Positions 17,290 to 26,369 of a stretch of DNA of 64,000 bases are shown here, piece after piece. The stretch is from Sphingomonas gei (GTDB lineage Bacteria > Pseudomonadota > Alphaproteobacteria > Sphingomonadales > Sphingomonadaceae), in NCBI RefSeq assembly GCF_004792685.1, contig NZ_SRXT01000008.1:124001-188000 (forward strand), read 5' to 3'. Positions within the stretch are counted from its first letter, which is position 1, and each line of letters opens with the position of its first letter. Made by a program: the position numbers and the translations under genes. The notes under the pieces are model-generated. The model worked only from the letters and a program-made list of their open reading frames with translations, ran no database searches and had not been told where the DNA came from.

Positions 17290-18816
17290 GTGCCCACTCA
17301 ACTCTATCTTCATGATGTCGTAATTGCCGGCGCCGGCCCGGTGGGGCTGTTCCTGGCATGCGAACTGCGCCTGGCGGGCTGCTCGGTGCTGGTGCTGGAG
17401 CAGGCGCCGGATCCATATTCTCCGTTGAAGGCACTGCCGTTCGGACTGCGTGGCCTGTCGATCCCGTCGATCGAGAGCCTCGATCGCCGCGACCTGCTGG
17501 ATGCCATTAAAGATCGCGCACTCGGCAGCGGCGCTCCGGCAGCTCCGCACTGGATGCAGCGACCGCGGCGCCCCGGTGGCCATTTCGCGGGCATCCAGTT
17601 CTTCCACGATCAAGTTGACAGCGCCGCATGGCCATACCGCCTGCCCGGCCCGGTCGGCAGCGTCGCCTCCGATATGGCGAGCATCGAGACCGTTCTGGCC
17701 ACCCGTGCGACGGCGATTGGCGCTGAGTTGAAGCGCGGCCACAGCGTCGACGCTTTCGAGCAATCGAACGACGAGGTTACCGTCCGGGCGGGCCCCGAGA
17801 CGTTTCGAGCGCGATGGCTCGTCGGCTGCGATGGCGCGCGCAGCATCGTACGCAAGACGGCCGACATCGCCTTTGTCGGAACCGATCCGGAATTTACCGG
17901 CTATTCGGCGCAGGTCGAGCTGGCGGGTCCGGACCTGCTCGAGCCCGGGCGTCACTATACGCCGCTGGGCATGTACACCTATGCACCGCCCGGCACGATC
18001 GCGATGATCGATTTCGACGGCGGTGCCTTCCATCGTAGGCGGCCCGTGACCCGCGATCACATCGAGGCAATGCTGCGCAAAATCTCTGGCAAGGACGTCC
18101 GACTGACGGCGCTGAAGCTTGCCACCACGTGGACGGACCGCGCCTGTCAGGCATCCGACTATCGCAAGCGCCGCGTATTGCTGGCGGGCGACGCTGCGCA
18201 CATCCATTCTCCACTCGGAGGTCAGGGCCTCAACCTCGGGCTCGGCGACGCGATGAACCTCGGCTGGAAGCTCGCCGCCACCATCCGCGGCGACGCCCCG
18301 CCCGGGCTGCTCGACAGCTACACGCTCGAGCGACATCCGCAGGGCGCGCGAATTCTCGATTGGTCGCGCGCGCAAGTTGCGCTCATGCGGCCGAGCCCCG
18401 GTTCGCGCGCGCTCGCAGCCGTGCTCGGGGATCTAATCGAGAGACGCGACGGCGCGACCTATTTCGCGGAGCGCGTCTGGGGGGTCGGACTTCGCTACGA
18501 TCTTGGCGGGGACCATCCGCTCGTCGGTCGCAGCATGCCTGACTTCGAATTGGCCGACGGAAAGAGGGTGAACGAACATCTGCGGCGCGCGCGAGGATTG
18601 CTACTGGATTTCGACGCGTGTGCGTCACGCCAAATGCTCATCGCGCATTGGGGCGATAGGATTGCCTATGCCGCGAATCACACGGAAAATCGGCTGGGTC
18701 TCAGCGCAGTGCTGGTGCGGCCCGATGGTATCGTCGCTTGGGCGAGCGACTCTCCTATCGATGATGAAAAGCTGGCGCAGGCGACGATGCGGTGGTTCGG
18801 AGAGCCGACGGGATAG
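17290..18816 (+). CDS. FAD-dependent aromatic-type monooxygenase
   Basis: 508 residues from GTG 17290, with an AAGGAG ribosome site. The FAD fingerprint G-A-G-P-V-G is at 14-19 (VVIAGAGPVGLFLACEL). The FAD/NADPH motif VGCDGARSIVR lies mid-protein, and the second FAD motif LLAGDAAHIHSPLGGQGLNLGLGDAMNLGWKL is complete. The C-terminal domain is thioredoxin-like (GRSMPDFEL...), as in PheA/TfdB, polyketide and rifampicin-type monooxygenases. It hydroxylates an aromatic substrate with NAD(P)H and O2; which one cannot be told. The spacer before it (17048-17289) shows no gene. Its 3' end overlaps the convergent serine hydrolase gene by 62 nt. Confidence 0.88.
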   Translation: MPTQLYLHDVVIAGAGPVGLFLACELRLAGCSVLVLEQAPDPYSPLKALPFGLRGLSIPSIESLDRRDLLDAIKDRALGSGAPAAPHWMQRPRRPGGHFAGIQFFHDQVDSAAWPYRLPGPVGSVASDMASIETVLATRATAIGAELKRGHSVDAFEQSNDEVTVRAGPETFRARWLVGCDGARSIVRKTADIAFVGTDPEFTGYSAQVELAGPDLLEPGRHYTPLGMYTYAPPGTIAMIDFDGGAFHRRRPVTRDHIEAMLRKISGKDVRLTALKLATTWTDRACQASDYRKRRVLLAGDAAHIHSPLGGQGLNLGLGDAMNLGWKLAATIRGDAPPGLLDSYTLERHPQGARILDWSRAQVALMRPSPGSRALAAVLGDLIERRDGATYFAERVWGVGLRYDLGGDHPLVGRSMPDFELADGKRVNEHLRRARGLLLDFDACASRQMLIAHWGDRIAYAANHTENRLGLSAVLVRPDGIVAWASDSPIDDEKLAQATMRWFGEPTG

Positions 18817-20071
18817 CCAGCTTCGCGTCCACGAGATCCAGCCAATCGGTTGGTGCCAAGCCGTAGAGCATGTCGAAAAACTCGAGCTGCAGCCGCGCCG
18901 GCCTCGACTGGTTGCTGTTCCACAACATCACGATGCCACTCTTGTCCGCCGGATCGAACAGAATGAGCGAGCCATAACCGTCCACCGATCCGCGATGGCC
19001 GACCAATACATGACCGGCATAGGTGAAGCTGCGCCAGCCTAGCCCATAAGCGGCGTTTGCCAGCGCGCGATCCATCGGTCCGCGCCGCCCGTGGGGTGGG
19101 GTAGAGACCCGTGGCCGATGCAGGATGTCGAGCATCGGGAGCGGCAGCACGTTCGGTGCGTCCCCCATCTGCGCGCGCATCCACCGGATCAGGTCGCGGA
19201 TCGACGAGTTGACGCCGCCCGCCGCCGGCACCCGATAATAGCTGTCGTTCACGATCGCGGGCGCCTTGTTCCGATGGTGCGGCCGCGCCCAGCTCGCAGC
19301 GCCCTGCAACCCGGCCCGACCGATACTCGCGTTGGTCATGCCGAGTGGGGTAAACAGCCGCGCACGGGCAATGCTCGCATAGTTTTGCCCCGTTACGCGC
19401 TCCACGATCTCGCTCGCAGTATCGAAAGCGATGTTCTGGTATGCGTAGCATGTCGCCGGCGGGCAAAAAGGCGGGAGCGTGCCGAGGGCGGCGCGGAGCA
19501 GCTTCGGATCCTCGCCTGCCTCCAGCCGCTCGTCCCAGGCGTTGCGGACCAGGCCGAGCCGGTGCGAAAGCACATCGGCAATTGTGACGCGGCGCGCGTC
19601 GCCGGGAAGCGTGAGCGTCGTACCCATCGTCGCCAGCGGCGCATCGAGCGACAGCCTGCCCTCCTCCGCTAGCTTGGCCACGAGTGCGGATGCCACACTC
19701 TTCGAGAGCGATGCCCAGCGGAACACCGTAGCGGGAGTGACTGGATCGCCCGAGCCTGCGACCGTCTCTCCAAACCCCCTGGCGAAGCGCACCTCCCCGC
19801 GCTCGACCGTCCCGACGGCGAGGCCCACCATGTCCGGGTCCTGCATCAGCGCGGTGATCCGTTCTTCCAGCCGCCGATAGTCGACCTTCGACGGCAAGCC
19901 GCCGGAAACCGGATCGGCAGACAGACTGCTGACAACGGCTCGCGCAGGTTGATCGGGCACGCTCAGCTTCGAGCGCGTTACCCCCAGCGTCACTGCCGCC
20001 CCCGCCACAAAGGCCAGCCCCAGGACCGCTGCCAGCCTCTTGCCCCGTGCCGCCTCCCTCACTCCGTCCAT
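18755..20071 (-). CDS. Beta-lactamase-family serine hydrolase, membrane anchored
   Basis: 438 residues. One N-terminal hydrophobic helix (about 12-32) without a clear cleavage site suggests an inner-membrane anchor with the catalytic domain in the periplasm. Class C/penicillin-binding features are the nucleophile motif S121-L-S-K124 (RWASLSKS), the Tyr motif YAYQN, and the third motif VGHRGS in place of KTG. This HRG type is typical of esterase- or D-aminopeptidase-like members (EstB, PBP4*-like), not true beta-lactamases. Its coding end overlaps the monooxygenase gene by 62 nt tail to tail. Confidence 0.88.
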   Translation of the reverse strand: MDGVREAARGKRLAAVLGLAFVAGAAVTLGVTRSKLSVPDQPARAVVSSLSADPVSGGLPSKVDYRRLEERITALMQDPDMVGLAVGTVERGEVRFARGFGETVAGSGDPVTPATVFRWASLSKSVASALVAKLAEEGRLSLDAPLATMGTTLTLPGDARRVTIADVLSHRLGLVRNAWDERLEAGEDPKLLRAALGTLPPFCPPATCYAYQNIAFDTASEIVERVTGQNYASIARARLFTPLGMTNASIGRAGLQGAASWARPHHRNKAPAIVNDSYYRVPAAGGVNSSIRDLIRWMRAQMGDAPNVLPLPMLDILHRPRVSTPPHGRRGPMDRALANAAYGLGWRSFTYAGHVLVGHRGSVDGYGSLILFDPADKSGIVMLWNSNQSRPARLQLEFFDMLYGLAPTDWLDLVDAKLAIPSALRTTASSPAPAFHHR

Positions 20072-20155
20072 TCGCGTCCCGTCTTCTCCGGCATGCTCTG
20101 GCGATAGAGCATTCCTTCCACCTGACCCTGGCCAATTCCAGCCCTCTAGTCGACG

Positions 20156-21199
20156 CTAAGCGCCGGTCATCACGCCGCGATATACCGGGTCCTCCAAGGC
20201 ACGCCCCGCGCCGTTCGCCACGCACATCAGAGCATTTTCGGCCACGACGACCGGCAAGCCGGTCGCCTTCGAGAGCACCTGGTCCAGATGTGTGAGCAAG
20301 CTGCCACCGCCAGTCATGACGATTCCCTGATCATAGATATCGGAAGCCAGCTCAGGCTCGGCCTTTTCGAGTGCGGAAAGCGCTGCTTCCACAATCTGCG
20401 CGGTCAGGTCGGCCAAAGAGTGGGCGATCTCTCCCTGGCTGACCTCCACTTCTGAAGGCATGCCCTTGACCAGGTCACGCCCCCTGACCTTGGTCACTGC
20501 GCCAACACCGTCTTCAGGCATTTGCGCCGTACCGATTTCGACCTTTATCCGTTCGGCCGTGGCTTCGCCGACCATCAAATTGTGCTTGCGCCGAATACCC
20601 GAGGCGATGGCTTCGTCCATTCGATCTCCGCCGACACGAATGGACGCGCTGTACGCCAGCCCTCGCAGCGAGAGGATTGCGACCTCGGTCGTCCCTCCGC
20701 CAATATCGACGACCATGGCGCCCAGCGGTTCGGTGACGGGCAAACCGGCACCGATCGCCGCCGCCATCGACTCCTCGATCAAATACACTTTGCGCGCGCC
20801 GGCATTCGTCGCAGCCTGCTGGATCGCACGACGCTCCACTTGGGTGGCGCTGCTGGGTATGCTGATTGCGATCTCCGGACCGCCCAAGAACCTGCTCGAG
20901 CCGCCCCGCGCCTTGTCGATGAAATACTTGATCATCTGTTCCGCAACGTCGATGTCGGCGATGACGCCGTCGCGCATCGGCCGGATCGTTCGGACATTGT
21001 CTGGAGTCTTGCCCAGCATGAGCTTTGCCTCCGCACCGATAGCGCGGACGCGGGATATCCCGTTGATCGTCTCCATCGCCACCACAGAGGGCTCGCTAAT
21101 AACGATCCCTCTGTCTCGCAGGTAAACTACCGTATTCACCGTGCCGAGGTCGATCGCGAGATCGTAGGAAGCGCCTGGAAAGAAGCGAGGAAACCGCAT
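20156..21199 (-). CDS. mreB: MreB-type actin homologue, stand-alone copy
   Basis: 347 residues from ATG 21199 (MRFPRFFPGASYDLAIDLGT), the normal length of MreB. Actin-fold nucleotide motifs are intact: phosphate 1 DLAIDLGTVNTVVY, connect and phosphate 2 GAMVVDIGGGTTEVAIL, adenosine motif IVMTGGGSLL. MreB-typical stretches such as GKTPDNVRTIRPMRDGVIAD and YLIEESMAAAIGAGLPV are present. It would polymerise on the inner membrane and guide cell-wall synthesis. No mreC, mreD, pbp2 or rodA gene is next to it, so it may be a paralogue of the main mreB. The upstream in-frame extension to 21334 has no family similarity and was left out. Confidence 0.9.
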   Translation of the reverse strand: MRFPRFFPGASYDLAIDLGTVNTVVYLRDRGIVISEPSVVAMETINGISRVRAIGAEAKLMLGKTPDNVRTIRPMRDGVIADIDVAEQMIKYFIDKARGGSSRFLGGPEIAISIPSSATQVERRAIQQAATNAGARKVYLIEESMAAAIGAGLPVTEPLGAMVVDIGGGTTEVAILSLRGLAYSASIRVGGDRMDEAIASGIRRKHNLMVGEATAERIKVEIGTAQMPEDGVGAVTKVRGRDLVKGMPSEVEVSQGEIAHSLADLTAQIVEAALSALEKAEPELASDIYDQGIVMTGGGSLLTHLDQVLSKATGLPVVVAENALMCVANGAGRALEDPVYRGVMTGA

Positions 21200-21227
21200 C
21201 GAAGTCAATCTGTTGGCGTCGTTAGGG

Positions 21228-21245
21228 GCTCGCTGCGAAGCGAGC
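21228..21245 (-). terminator. Hairpin between the flavoprotein operon and mreB
   Basis: GCTCGCT and AGCGAGC pair around GCGA. It lies downstream of the oxidoreductase stop (21353) and upstream of the mreB start. The T run is poor, so it could be a terminator of the upstream operon or a hairpin in the mreB leader. Confidence 0.35.
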
Positions 21246-21352
21246 GGCTCATCGACTGCGTGGAGAGGTCCGGTGGGCTCGCGCAGAGGGCAGGTCAACC
21301 CGGTTAGCGGCTGCCCGAGTGGGGCGGGCGCCAACTCGATGTAGACAGAGGG

Positions 21353-22960
21353 TCAGAACGGCAGCAGCCGCGCGAGGAGCGAGCGATCCCGCAGAATCTC
21401 GTGTGCAGCATTATGTCCCGGCGCGCCGGTCACCCCGCCACCAGGATGGGTGCCCGAGCCACACATATAGAGCCCCCTGATCGGCGCGCGATAATCGCCA
21501 TGCCCCAGCACCGGCCGCGCTGCCCAAAGCTGGTCGAGCCCCATTGCGCCGTGGAAGATGTCGCCACCGATCAGCCCGAACTTGCGCTCGAGATCGAGCG
21601 GCGAATGAATCTGCCGCGCGATCACGCTCGCCTTGAAATTGGGGGCATGGTCATTGACCGTCTCGATGATGAGATCGGCGACCTGTTCGCGCGCATCGTC
21701 CCAGCTGCGCCCGCCGGGAAGTTCGGGAACGAATTGCTGGCAGAACAGACTCGCGATGTGCATGCCCTTGGGGGCGAGGCTGTCGTCGATCGTGGTTGGC
21801 AGCTTCATCTCGATGATCGGCTTCTTCGACCAGCCATGGACCTTCGCGTCGTCATACGCTTGATCCATATAGTCCATGCCCGGCGCAATGATGATCCCGG
21901 CGGTATGATGCTCGGCCTTGTCCTTGCCGGGCAGCACGGTGAAGTCGGGCAGCTCGGTGAGCGCGACGTTCATCCGAAAGGTCCCCGATCCGATCTTGAA
22001 GTTCTTCATCCGCCGGTTGAAGTCGGCCGGCAGGTCGCTAGAGTCGAGCATCTGCCGAAAAAGCATCGCCGGACCGACATTGGCGGCTACGATCGGTGCG
22101 GCGATCTCCTCGCCGCTATCCAGCACCACCCCGGCCGCCTTGCCGCCATCGATGAGCACGCGCGCGACAGGCGCCTCGACGCTAATCTCCACCCCGGCCT
22201 CCTCGCAAGCGAGCGCCATCGCTTGGGTGATCGCGCCCATGCCGCCGACCGAATGGCCCCAGGCGCCGAACTTGCCGTTCACTTCGCCGAAGACGTGATG
22301 GAGCAGGACATAGGCCGAGCCGGGGGTCGAGACGCCGGCATAATTGCCGACCACGGCGTCGAACGCGAAGGCGGTCTTGACGTGGTCGTCTTCGTACCAG
22401 CCATCGAGGAAGTCGCGCGCTGATTTGGTGAAGACGTCGAGCAAGTCACGCTGCGCCTCGATCCCCAGCTTCGACAGCGGCCAGCCCTGCGTCGCTCCGG
22501 AAAGCAGCGTGCGCAATCCTCCCCCAGCATTGGGCGGGGTTTTGAGCGCGAGATCACGGAGCACCTGCGCGACCTTCTCCAGCGCCGCGTCATAACGCGG
22601 ATAGGTGTCGGCATCCCGTTGCGAGAAGCGCGCGAACTCGGCCTGGGTGCGCGCGGTGCCGCCACCGAGCGTGATGTAATCGTTCTCGAACGGGAAGAAG
22701 TTGCTGATCGTCCGCTCGATGATCCGGAAGCCGCGGTCGTGCAGCTTCATATCGGCGATCACCTTGGGGCGGAGCAGGCTGACGGTGTAGCTCGCCGTCG
22801 AATTGCGGAAGCCGGGATGGAATTCCTCGGTCACCGCCGCGCCGCCGACGACGTGGCGCCGCTCGAGCACGCGGACCTTGAGCCCGGCGCGCGCGAGGTA
22901 GAAGGCGCAGACCAGGCCGTTATGGCCGCCGCCGACGACGATTGCGTCGTATTTCTTCAT
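21353..22960 (-). CDS. FAD-dependent oxidoreductase, CrtI/PYROXD2-like
   Basis: 535 residues from ATG 22960 (MKKYDAIVVGGGHNGLVCAFYLA), with a G-rich ribosome site. It has an N-terminal Rossmann FAD site, the second motif VLERRHVVGGAAVTEE and a C-terminal FAD-closing motif YMCGSGTHPGGGVTGAPGHNAA, the pattern of phytoene-desaturase-like proteins of the PYROXD2 group. The reaction is unknown; such proteins dehydrogenate amine or hydrocarbon substrates. The ATG is one base after the stop of the Rieske oxygenase, and an in-frame ATG at 22984 would even overlap it. The two are therefore co-expressed and probably act on the same substrate. Confidence 0.85.
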   Translation of the reverse strand: MKKYDAIVVGGGHNGLVCAFYLARAGLKVRVLERRHVVGGAAVTEEFHPGFRNSTASYTVSLLRPKVIADMKLHDRGFRIIERTISNFFPFENDYITLGGGTARTQAEFARFSQRDADTYPRYDAALEKVAQVLRDLALKTPPNAGGGLRTLLSGATQGWPLSKLGIEAQRDLLDVFTKSARDFLDGWYEDDHVKTAFAFDAVVGNYAGVSTPGSAYVLLHHVFGEVNGKFGAWGHSVGGMGAITQAMALACEEAGVEISVEAPVARVLIDGGKAAGVVLDSGEEIAAPIVAANVGPAMLFRQMLDSSDLPADFNRRMKNFKIGSGTFRMNVALTELPDFTVLPGKDKAEHHTAGIIIAPGMDYMDQAYDDAKVHGWSKKPIIEMKLPTTIDDSLAPKGMHIASLFCQQFVPELPGGRSWDDAREQVADLIIETVNDHAPNFKASVIARQIHSPLDLERKFGLIGGDIFHGAMGLDQLWAARPVLGHGDYRAPIRGLYMCGSGTHPGGGVTGAPGHNAAHEILRDRSLLARLLPF

Positions 22961-22961
22961 G

Positions 22962-24158
22962 CTACCCCCCGGAATCAACGCCATGCGGACGCCGCGACCA
23001 TCCGGGAGCCGGTGCCCGGTGCAGCCGTGCTTCCGGAATGCGTGCCCGAATCTTCGCCGCAAAGCCGCGCAGACACACTTCGCTCGCGCCGATCGGTCCC
23101 ACGGTGTAGCTGCTCGACGCCATGCCCTGCTGGATGCGCTCGATGAGCCAGGTATCCTCGGCGTTGACGACGCGGTTGATGCGCCAGTTGGCGTAGCGCA
23201 CCAATTTCATCTCCCGGCGGTCATCCGGCAGCGCGAATGCCATCTCACGCAGCACGCAATTGGTCGGCGACATCGGCAGCCATTGCATGAAGTCGATCTG
23301 GTCGGCGTAGAGGTCGAACGCCATGTTGGGCCAGAGCTTGTAGTAGAGCCAGCGTCGCTGGTTGGCCTCGGGCAAGTGATCGACGGGCGGCAGGTTGCGC
23401 TGGTAGAAGGCTTCCCAAGGATTGGCCGAGGGGCGATCGACCAAGGTGCCCGACATCTTGTCGACCCAGCCGGAAGCCTCGATCGCATAGCTTTTGCCGA
23501 ACAACCGGGACAGTCCGCCATGCGCGACCGGAATGTGGAGATTGTCCGAATAATTGTCGCCGACATTCTTCCAGTTTACCGCGCGTTCACGCGTGCGGAT
23601 ATCGCCGATCCGGCGCATCTCCTCGAAGCGATAGGGCGCGATTTCGGCATCATAGGGTGCCATCATCCTGGCGACCGAGGGGCCGCCATCGTCCTCGAGC
23701 CGCACGAACACGAAACCCCGCCAGATCGAGACGTCGACCGGCACGAGACCGCTCGTGTCCATGTCGAGCGTCGGATAATCGCGCCGCATCGGCACGCCGG
23801 AGAGGCGGCCATCGAGTTCATAGGTCCAGGCGTGATACGGACAGACCAGCTTCTGCGCACAGCCCGCATCGCCCTCGACGATCCGCATCGCGCGATGGCG
23901 ACAGACATTGTGAAAGGCGCGGATTGCCCCGTCGCGGCCGCGAAGCGCAACGATATTCTCGTCGAGATAGCGGATCGTCCGCCAGTCTCCGGCCTTCGCC
24001 AGATCGCTTTCGTGGCACAGGATCTGCCACGACGGTCGCAGGATGCGCGCGCGCTCGAGCTCGAGGAATTCGGCGTTGCCGTAGATCCAGCCGGGCAGCG
24101 ACCAGTCTGCGTCTGGATCGACGCCGGGGCTGGGCATGGATGCGGCGAGGGTCGCCAT
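22962..24158 (-). CDS. Rieske non-haem iron oxygenase, large (alpha) subunit, GbcA-like
   Basis: 398 residues. The Rieske [2Fe-2S] ligands are C86-R-H88 (NVCRHRAM) and C106-P-Y-H109 (CPYHAW). The mononuclear iron site is in GDNYSDNLHIPVAH with H208 and H213, and the bridging Asp lies in the same segment. The C-terminal domain is of the ring-hydroxylating/quaternary-amine demethylase type. Together with the divergent BetI-like regulator this suggests a glycine-betaine, choline or related trimethylammonium substrate, but that is inference; an aromatic substrate is possible. I chose ATG 24158 because GGAG lies 7 nt upstream; an in-frame TTG at 24173 is the alternative. No reductase gene is adjacent. 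Confidence 0.87.
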   Translation of the reverse strand: MATLAASMPSPGVDPDADWSLPGWIYGNAEFLELERARILRPSWQILCHESDLAKAGDWRTIRYLDENIVALRGRDGAIRAFHNVCRHRAMRIVEGDAGCAQKLVCPYHAWTYELDGRLSGVPMRRDYPTLDMDTSGLVPVDVSIWRGFVFVRLEDDGGPSVARMMAPYDAEIAPYRFEEMRRIGDIRTRERAVNWKNVGDNYSDNLHIPVAHGGLSRLFGKSYAIEASGWVDKMSGTLVDRPSANPWEAFYQRNLPPVDHLPEANQRRWLYYKLWPNMAFDLYADQIDFMQWLPMSPTNCVLREMAFALPDDRREMKLVRYANWRINRVVNAEDTWLIERIQQGMASSSYTVGPIGASEVCLRGFAAKIRARIPEARLHRAPAPGWSRRPHGVDSGG

Positions 24159-24180
24159 GGCCGGGCTCCGCAATTGCTTG

Positions 24181-24197
24181 TTGAACGATCGTATAAT
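24181..24197. promoter_or_regulatory. Candidate operator and -10 box between the BetI-like regulator and the Rieske operon
   Basis: TTGAACGATCGTATAA (24181-24196) has the palindromic core ACGATCGT with AT-rich flanks, resembling the short inverted repeats bound by TetR-type repressors. A perfect TATAAT lies at 24192-24197, reading toward the regulator gene, so binding would block its promoter. The whole divergent spacer is only 50 nt long. Confidence 0.5.
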
Positions 24198-24208
24198 AAG
24201 CTTGAGCG

Positions 24209-24802
24209 ATGAGCAAGCCCGCCTTCAACCGGGTCGCGCCCGATGCCAGGCGTCTGTCGCTGATCGAGGCGACGGCGCGGGTGCTGGCGCGCGGCGGCGC
24301 GAACGGCGCCTCGGTGCGCGCTATCGCTACCGAGGCCGGCGTGTCACCCGGGCTCGTTGCGCACCATTTCGGCGGCGTCGATGCGCTGATCGCGGCCACG
24401 TATGCGCAGGTAAGCGAGCAGGTTTCGGCCGCACTCGATGCCGCGGTCGCCGCGGCCGGCGACGATCCGCAGGCGCGGCTCAATACCTATGTGGCGGCGA
24501 GCTTCGCGCCGCCGATTGCTGATCCTGCATTACTCGCGACCTGGACGGCGTTCTGGGGGCTGGTGGTCGCGCAGCCGGCAATCGCTGCGCTCCACGACGC
24601 GCAATATGCGGGCTATCGCGCCGAGCTGGAGAAATTGCTCACCGCCTGCGGGCTTGCTCCGGCTGCAACGCGGCGGGCCGCGATCGCAATCACCGCGCTG
24701 GTCGACGGGCTGTGGCTCGAGCTCTGCCTGTCGCCCGCGGCGCTTGACGCGGACGAAGCCCGCGCCATCACCGAGGCGCAGATCGCGGCGCTGGTTCGGT
24801 AA
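24209..24802 (+). CDS. TetR-family transcriptional regulator, BetI-like
   Basis: 197 residues. The N-terminal helix-turn-helix domain (about 10-60) reads LIEATARVLARGGANGASVRAIATEAGVSPGLVAHHFGG. The recognition-helix region SPGLVAHHFG is close to BetI, the choline-responsive repressor. The C-terminal ligand domain also follows the BetI_C pattern (FWGLVVAQPAIAALHDAQY, ALVDGLWLELCL). It is transcribed divergently from the Rieske oxygenase-flavoprotein operon and probably represses it and itself. Its last 35 nt overlap the 3' end of the convergent histidine kinase gene. Confidence 0.88.
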   Translation: MSKPAFNRVAPDARRLSLIEATARVLARGGANGASVRAIATEAGVSPGLVAHHFGGVDALIAATYAQVSEQVSAALDAAVAAAGDDPQARLNTYVAASFAPPIADPALLATWTAFWGLVVAQPAIAALHDAQYAGYRAELEKLLTACGLAPAATRRAAIAITALVDGLWLELCLSPAALDADEARAITEAQIAALVR

Positions 24803-26369
24803 TCGCCGCCACCGGCAGCATGACGACGAACCGCGAGCCGTGTTCGACGCAAGGCGTGAGCGTGATCGCGCCCTGCTCGGCCTGGAGCAGCGACACGGCG
24901 ATGGCGAGGCCGAGACCGGTGCCCCCCACCGCGCGGCGCGTGGTGAAGAACGGCTCGAAGACGCGCTCGGCATCGGCGGGCACGATGCCGCCGCCATTGT
25001 CGCTCACCGACACTTCCAGCGCATCGCCGGTCCGGCTCAGCGCTATACTGACTTCGGTAGCGTCGGCCTGACGGGCATTCTCGATCAATGTCGTCAGCGC
25101 CATCTCGATCGTCGAGGCCTGGACCGCGACACGCGGCAGTGTGGGCGGTTCGGCGATCTGCACACGGAAGCCCGGGCCGTCATGCGCATCGGCGACGCGG
25201 CGGACGATGGCCAGCGCATCGACCGTGACGTCGGGATCGGGCTGCGCCATGTCGGCGCGGGCGAGATCGAGCAGCCGCGTGACGAGCTGCGACAGGCGTG
25301 CGGCGTCGGCCTTGATGTTACCAAGGAAACGCTCGCGCTCGGCGAGCGTCATCGTCGCGCCGTGATCCTCGAACAGCTCGATCGCGCCCGAGATGCCGGC
25401 GAGCGGGGTCTTGAACTCATGGCTCACCGAGGCAGCGAAATCGCGCAGATATCGCGAGCGTCGGTCGATCGCCGCTGCCATTGCGCGGAAATTCTCGAAC
25501 AGTGCGCGGATTTCGATCGCCGCGGTGACCGGCGTTTCCGGCACCGCTCCCGTGCCTTTGGCGACGCCACGAGTCGCTTCGCCGAGCGCCTCGATCGGTC
25601 GGGCGATACCGCGCGACAATAGTCCGGTCAGCACCAGCAGCATCACGAAAATCAAACCGATCCCAAGCAGGATCTTGCCGCGATCCTCATAGAGCCCGCG
25701 AAACAGCGCGCGCGGTGAACGGGACAGCAACAGCGCGCCGACCACGCGCCCGTTGACGATGATCGGCCGGACGTGGTGAATCCGCAGCGACGAGGCGCGG
25801 CTGAGCCACTCGAAGGCATAACGCTGGCTATAGGCGCCGTTGGTGCGCAGCACCGTTCCCACTTTGCCCCGCAGCGCCGCGGCGACTTCAGGCAGTTGGG
25901 CATAGCTCCCGCCCGCTTCATGGCCGATCAGAATAATGCCGTTGCGGTCGATCAACTGGAGCGAGGCGAGCGTGGTGCGCGCCGTGGCGACGAGGATCGG
26001 CTGGAGTCGGCGCGCCATCGCGATCGCGTCGGGAGCGGGTTGACCAGTACGCGGCAGCGCGTGTGGGCGTTCCGGAAAGACGTGGGTAGTGCGCAGGTCG
26101 ATGGTCGACGCTTCCGCGCGCCAGGAACGCGGGTCGGCGGCGCTGGCCTCTACATCAGGCCACTGCGCCTGCGCAGCTGCGGCGAGTGCCGCCCCCTGTG
26201 CGATCAACTCAGCCTCGGTTTGCCGGACCAACGTGTTTTCGTAGACACGCAAGAACAGCGCGCCCGCGCCGGGCAGCGCCGCCGTGAACAGCAAGGTCCC
26301 GAACAGAATCGTCCGCAGCTTGAGCGCCGGCCAGTGCCGCTTGACGCCTGCCTTCAGTGCAGCGATCAC
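24768..26369 (-). CDS. Membrane sensor histidine kinase
   Basis: 533 residues from a GTG that overlaps the response-regulator stop (GTGA). Transmembrane helix 1 is at about 18-40, a periplasmic sensory region of about 200 residues follows, helix 2 is at about 240-262, then a HAMP linker (RPIEALGEATRGVAKG). The H box is SVSHEFKTPLAG with H317. The ATPase domain has an N box (TTLIENARQA), G1 (VSDNGGGIVP), F box (VFEPFFTTR) and G2 (GTGLGLAIAV). All catalytic motifs are intact. The periplasmic part has no clearly recognisable domain by eye; a CACHE-like fold is likely. It would phosphorylate the regulator encoded just upstream. Confidence 0.9.
   Translation of the reverse strand: MIAALKAGVKRHWPALKLRTILFGTLLFTAALPGAGALFLRVYENTLVRQTEAELIAQGAALAAAAQAQWPDVEASAADPRSWRAEASTIDLRTTHVFPERPHALPRTGQPAPDAIAMARRLQPILVATARTTLASLQLIDRNGIILIGHEAGGSYAQLPEVAAALRGKVGTVLRTNGAYSQRYAFEWLSRASSLRIHHVRPIIVNGRVVGALLLSRSPRALFRGLYEDRGKILLGIGLIFVMLLVLTGLLSRGIARPIEALGEATRGVAKGTGAVPETPVTAAIEIRALFENFRAMAAAIDRRSRYLRDFAASVSHEFKTPLAGISGAIELFEDHGATMTLAERERFLGNIKADAARLSQLVTRLLDLARADMAQPDPDVTVDALAIVRRVADAHDGPGFRVQIAEPPTLPRVAVQASTIEMALTTLIENARQADATEVSIALSRTGDALEVSVSDNGGGIVPADAERVFEPFFTTRRAVGGTGLGLAIAVSLLQAEQGAITLTPCVEHGSRFVVMLPVAAITEPAPRSAPR

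Noticed and set aside
18755..20071. True beta-lactamase (resistance gene)
   Set aside because: The third motif is HRG rather than KTG and the protein is long and membrane anchored, as in esterase or peptidase relatives.
21200..21334. 45-residue N-terminal extension of MreB
   Set aside because: It is not found in the family; the protein from 21199 has normal MreB length and start.
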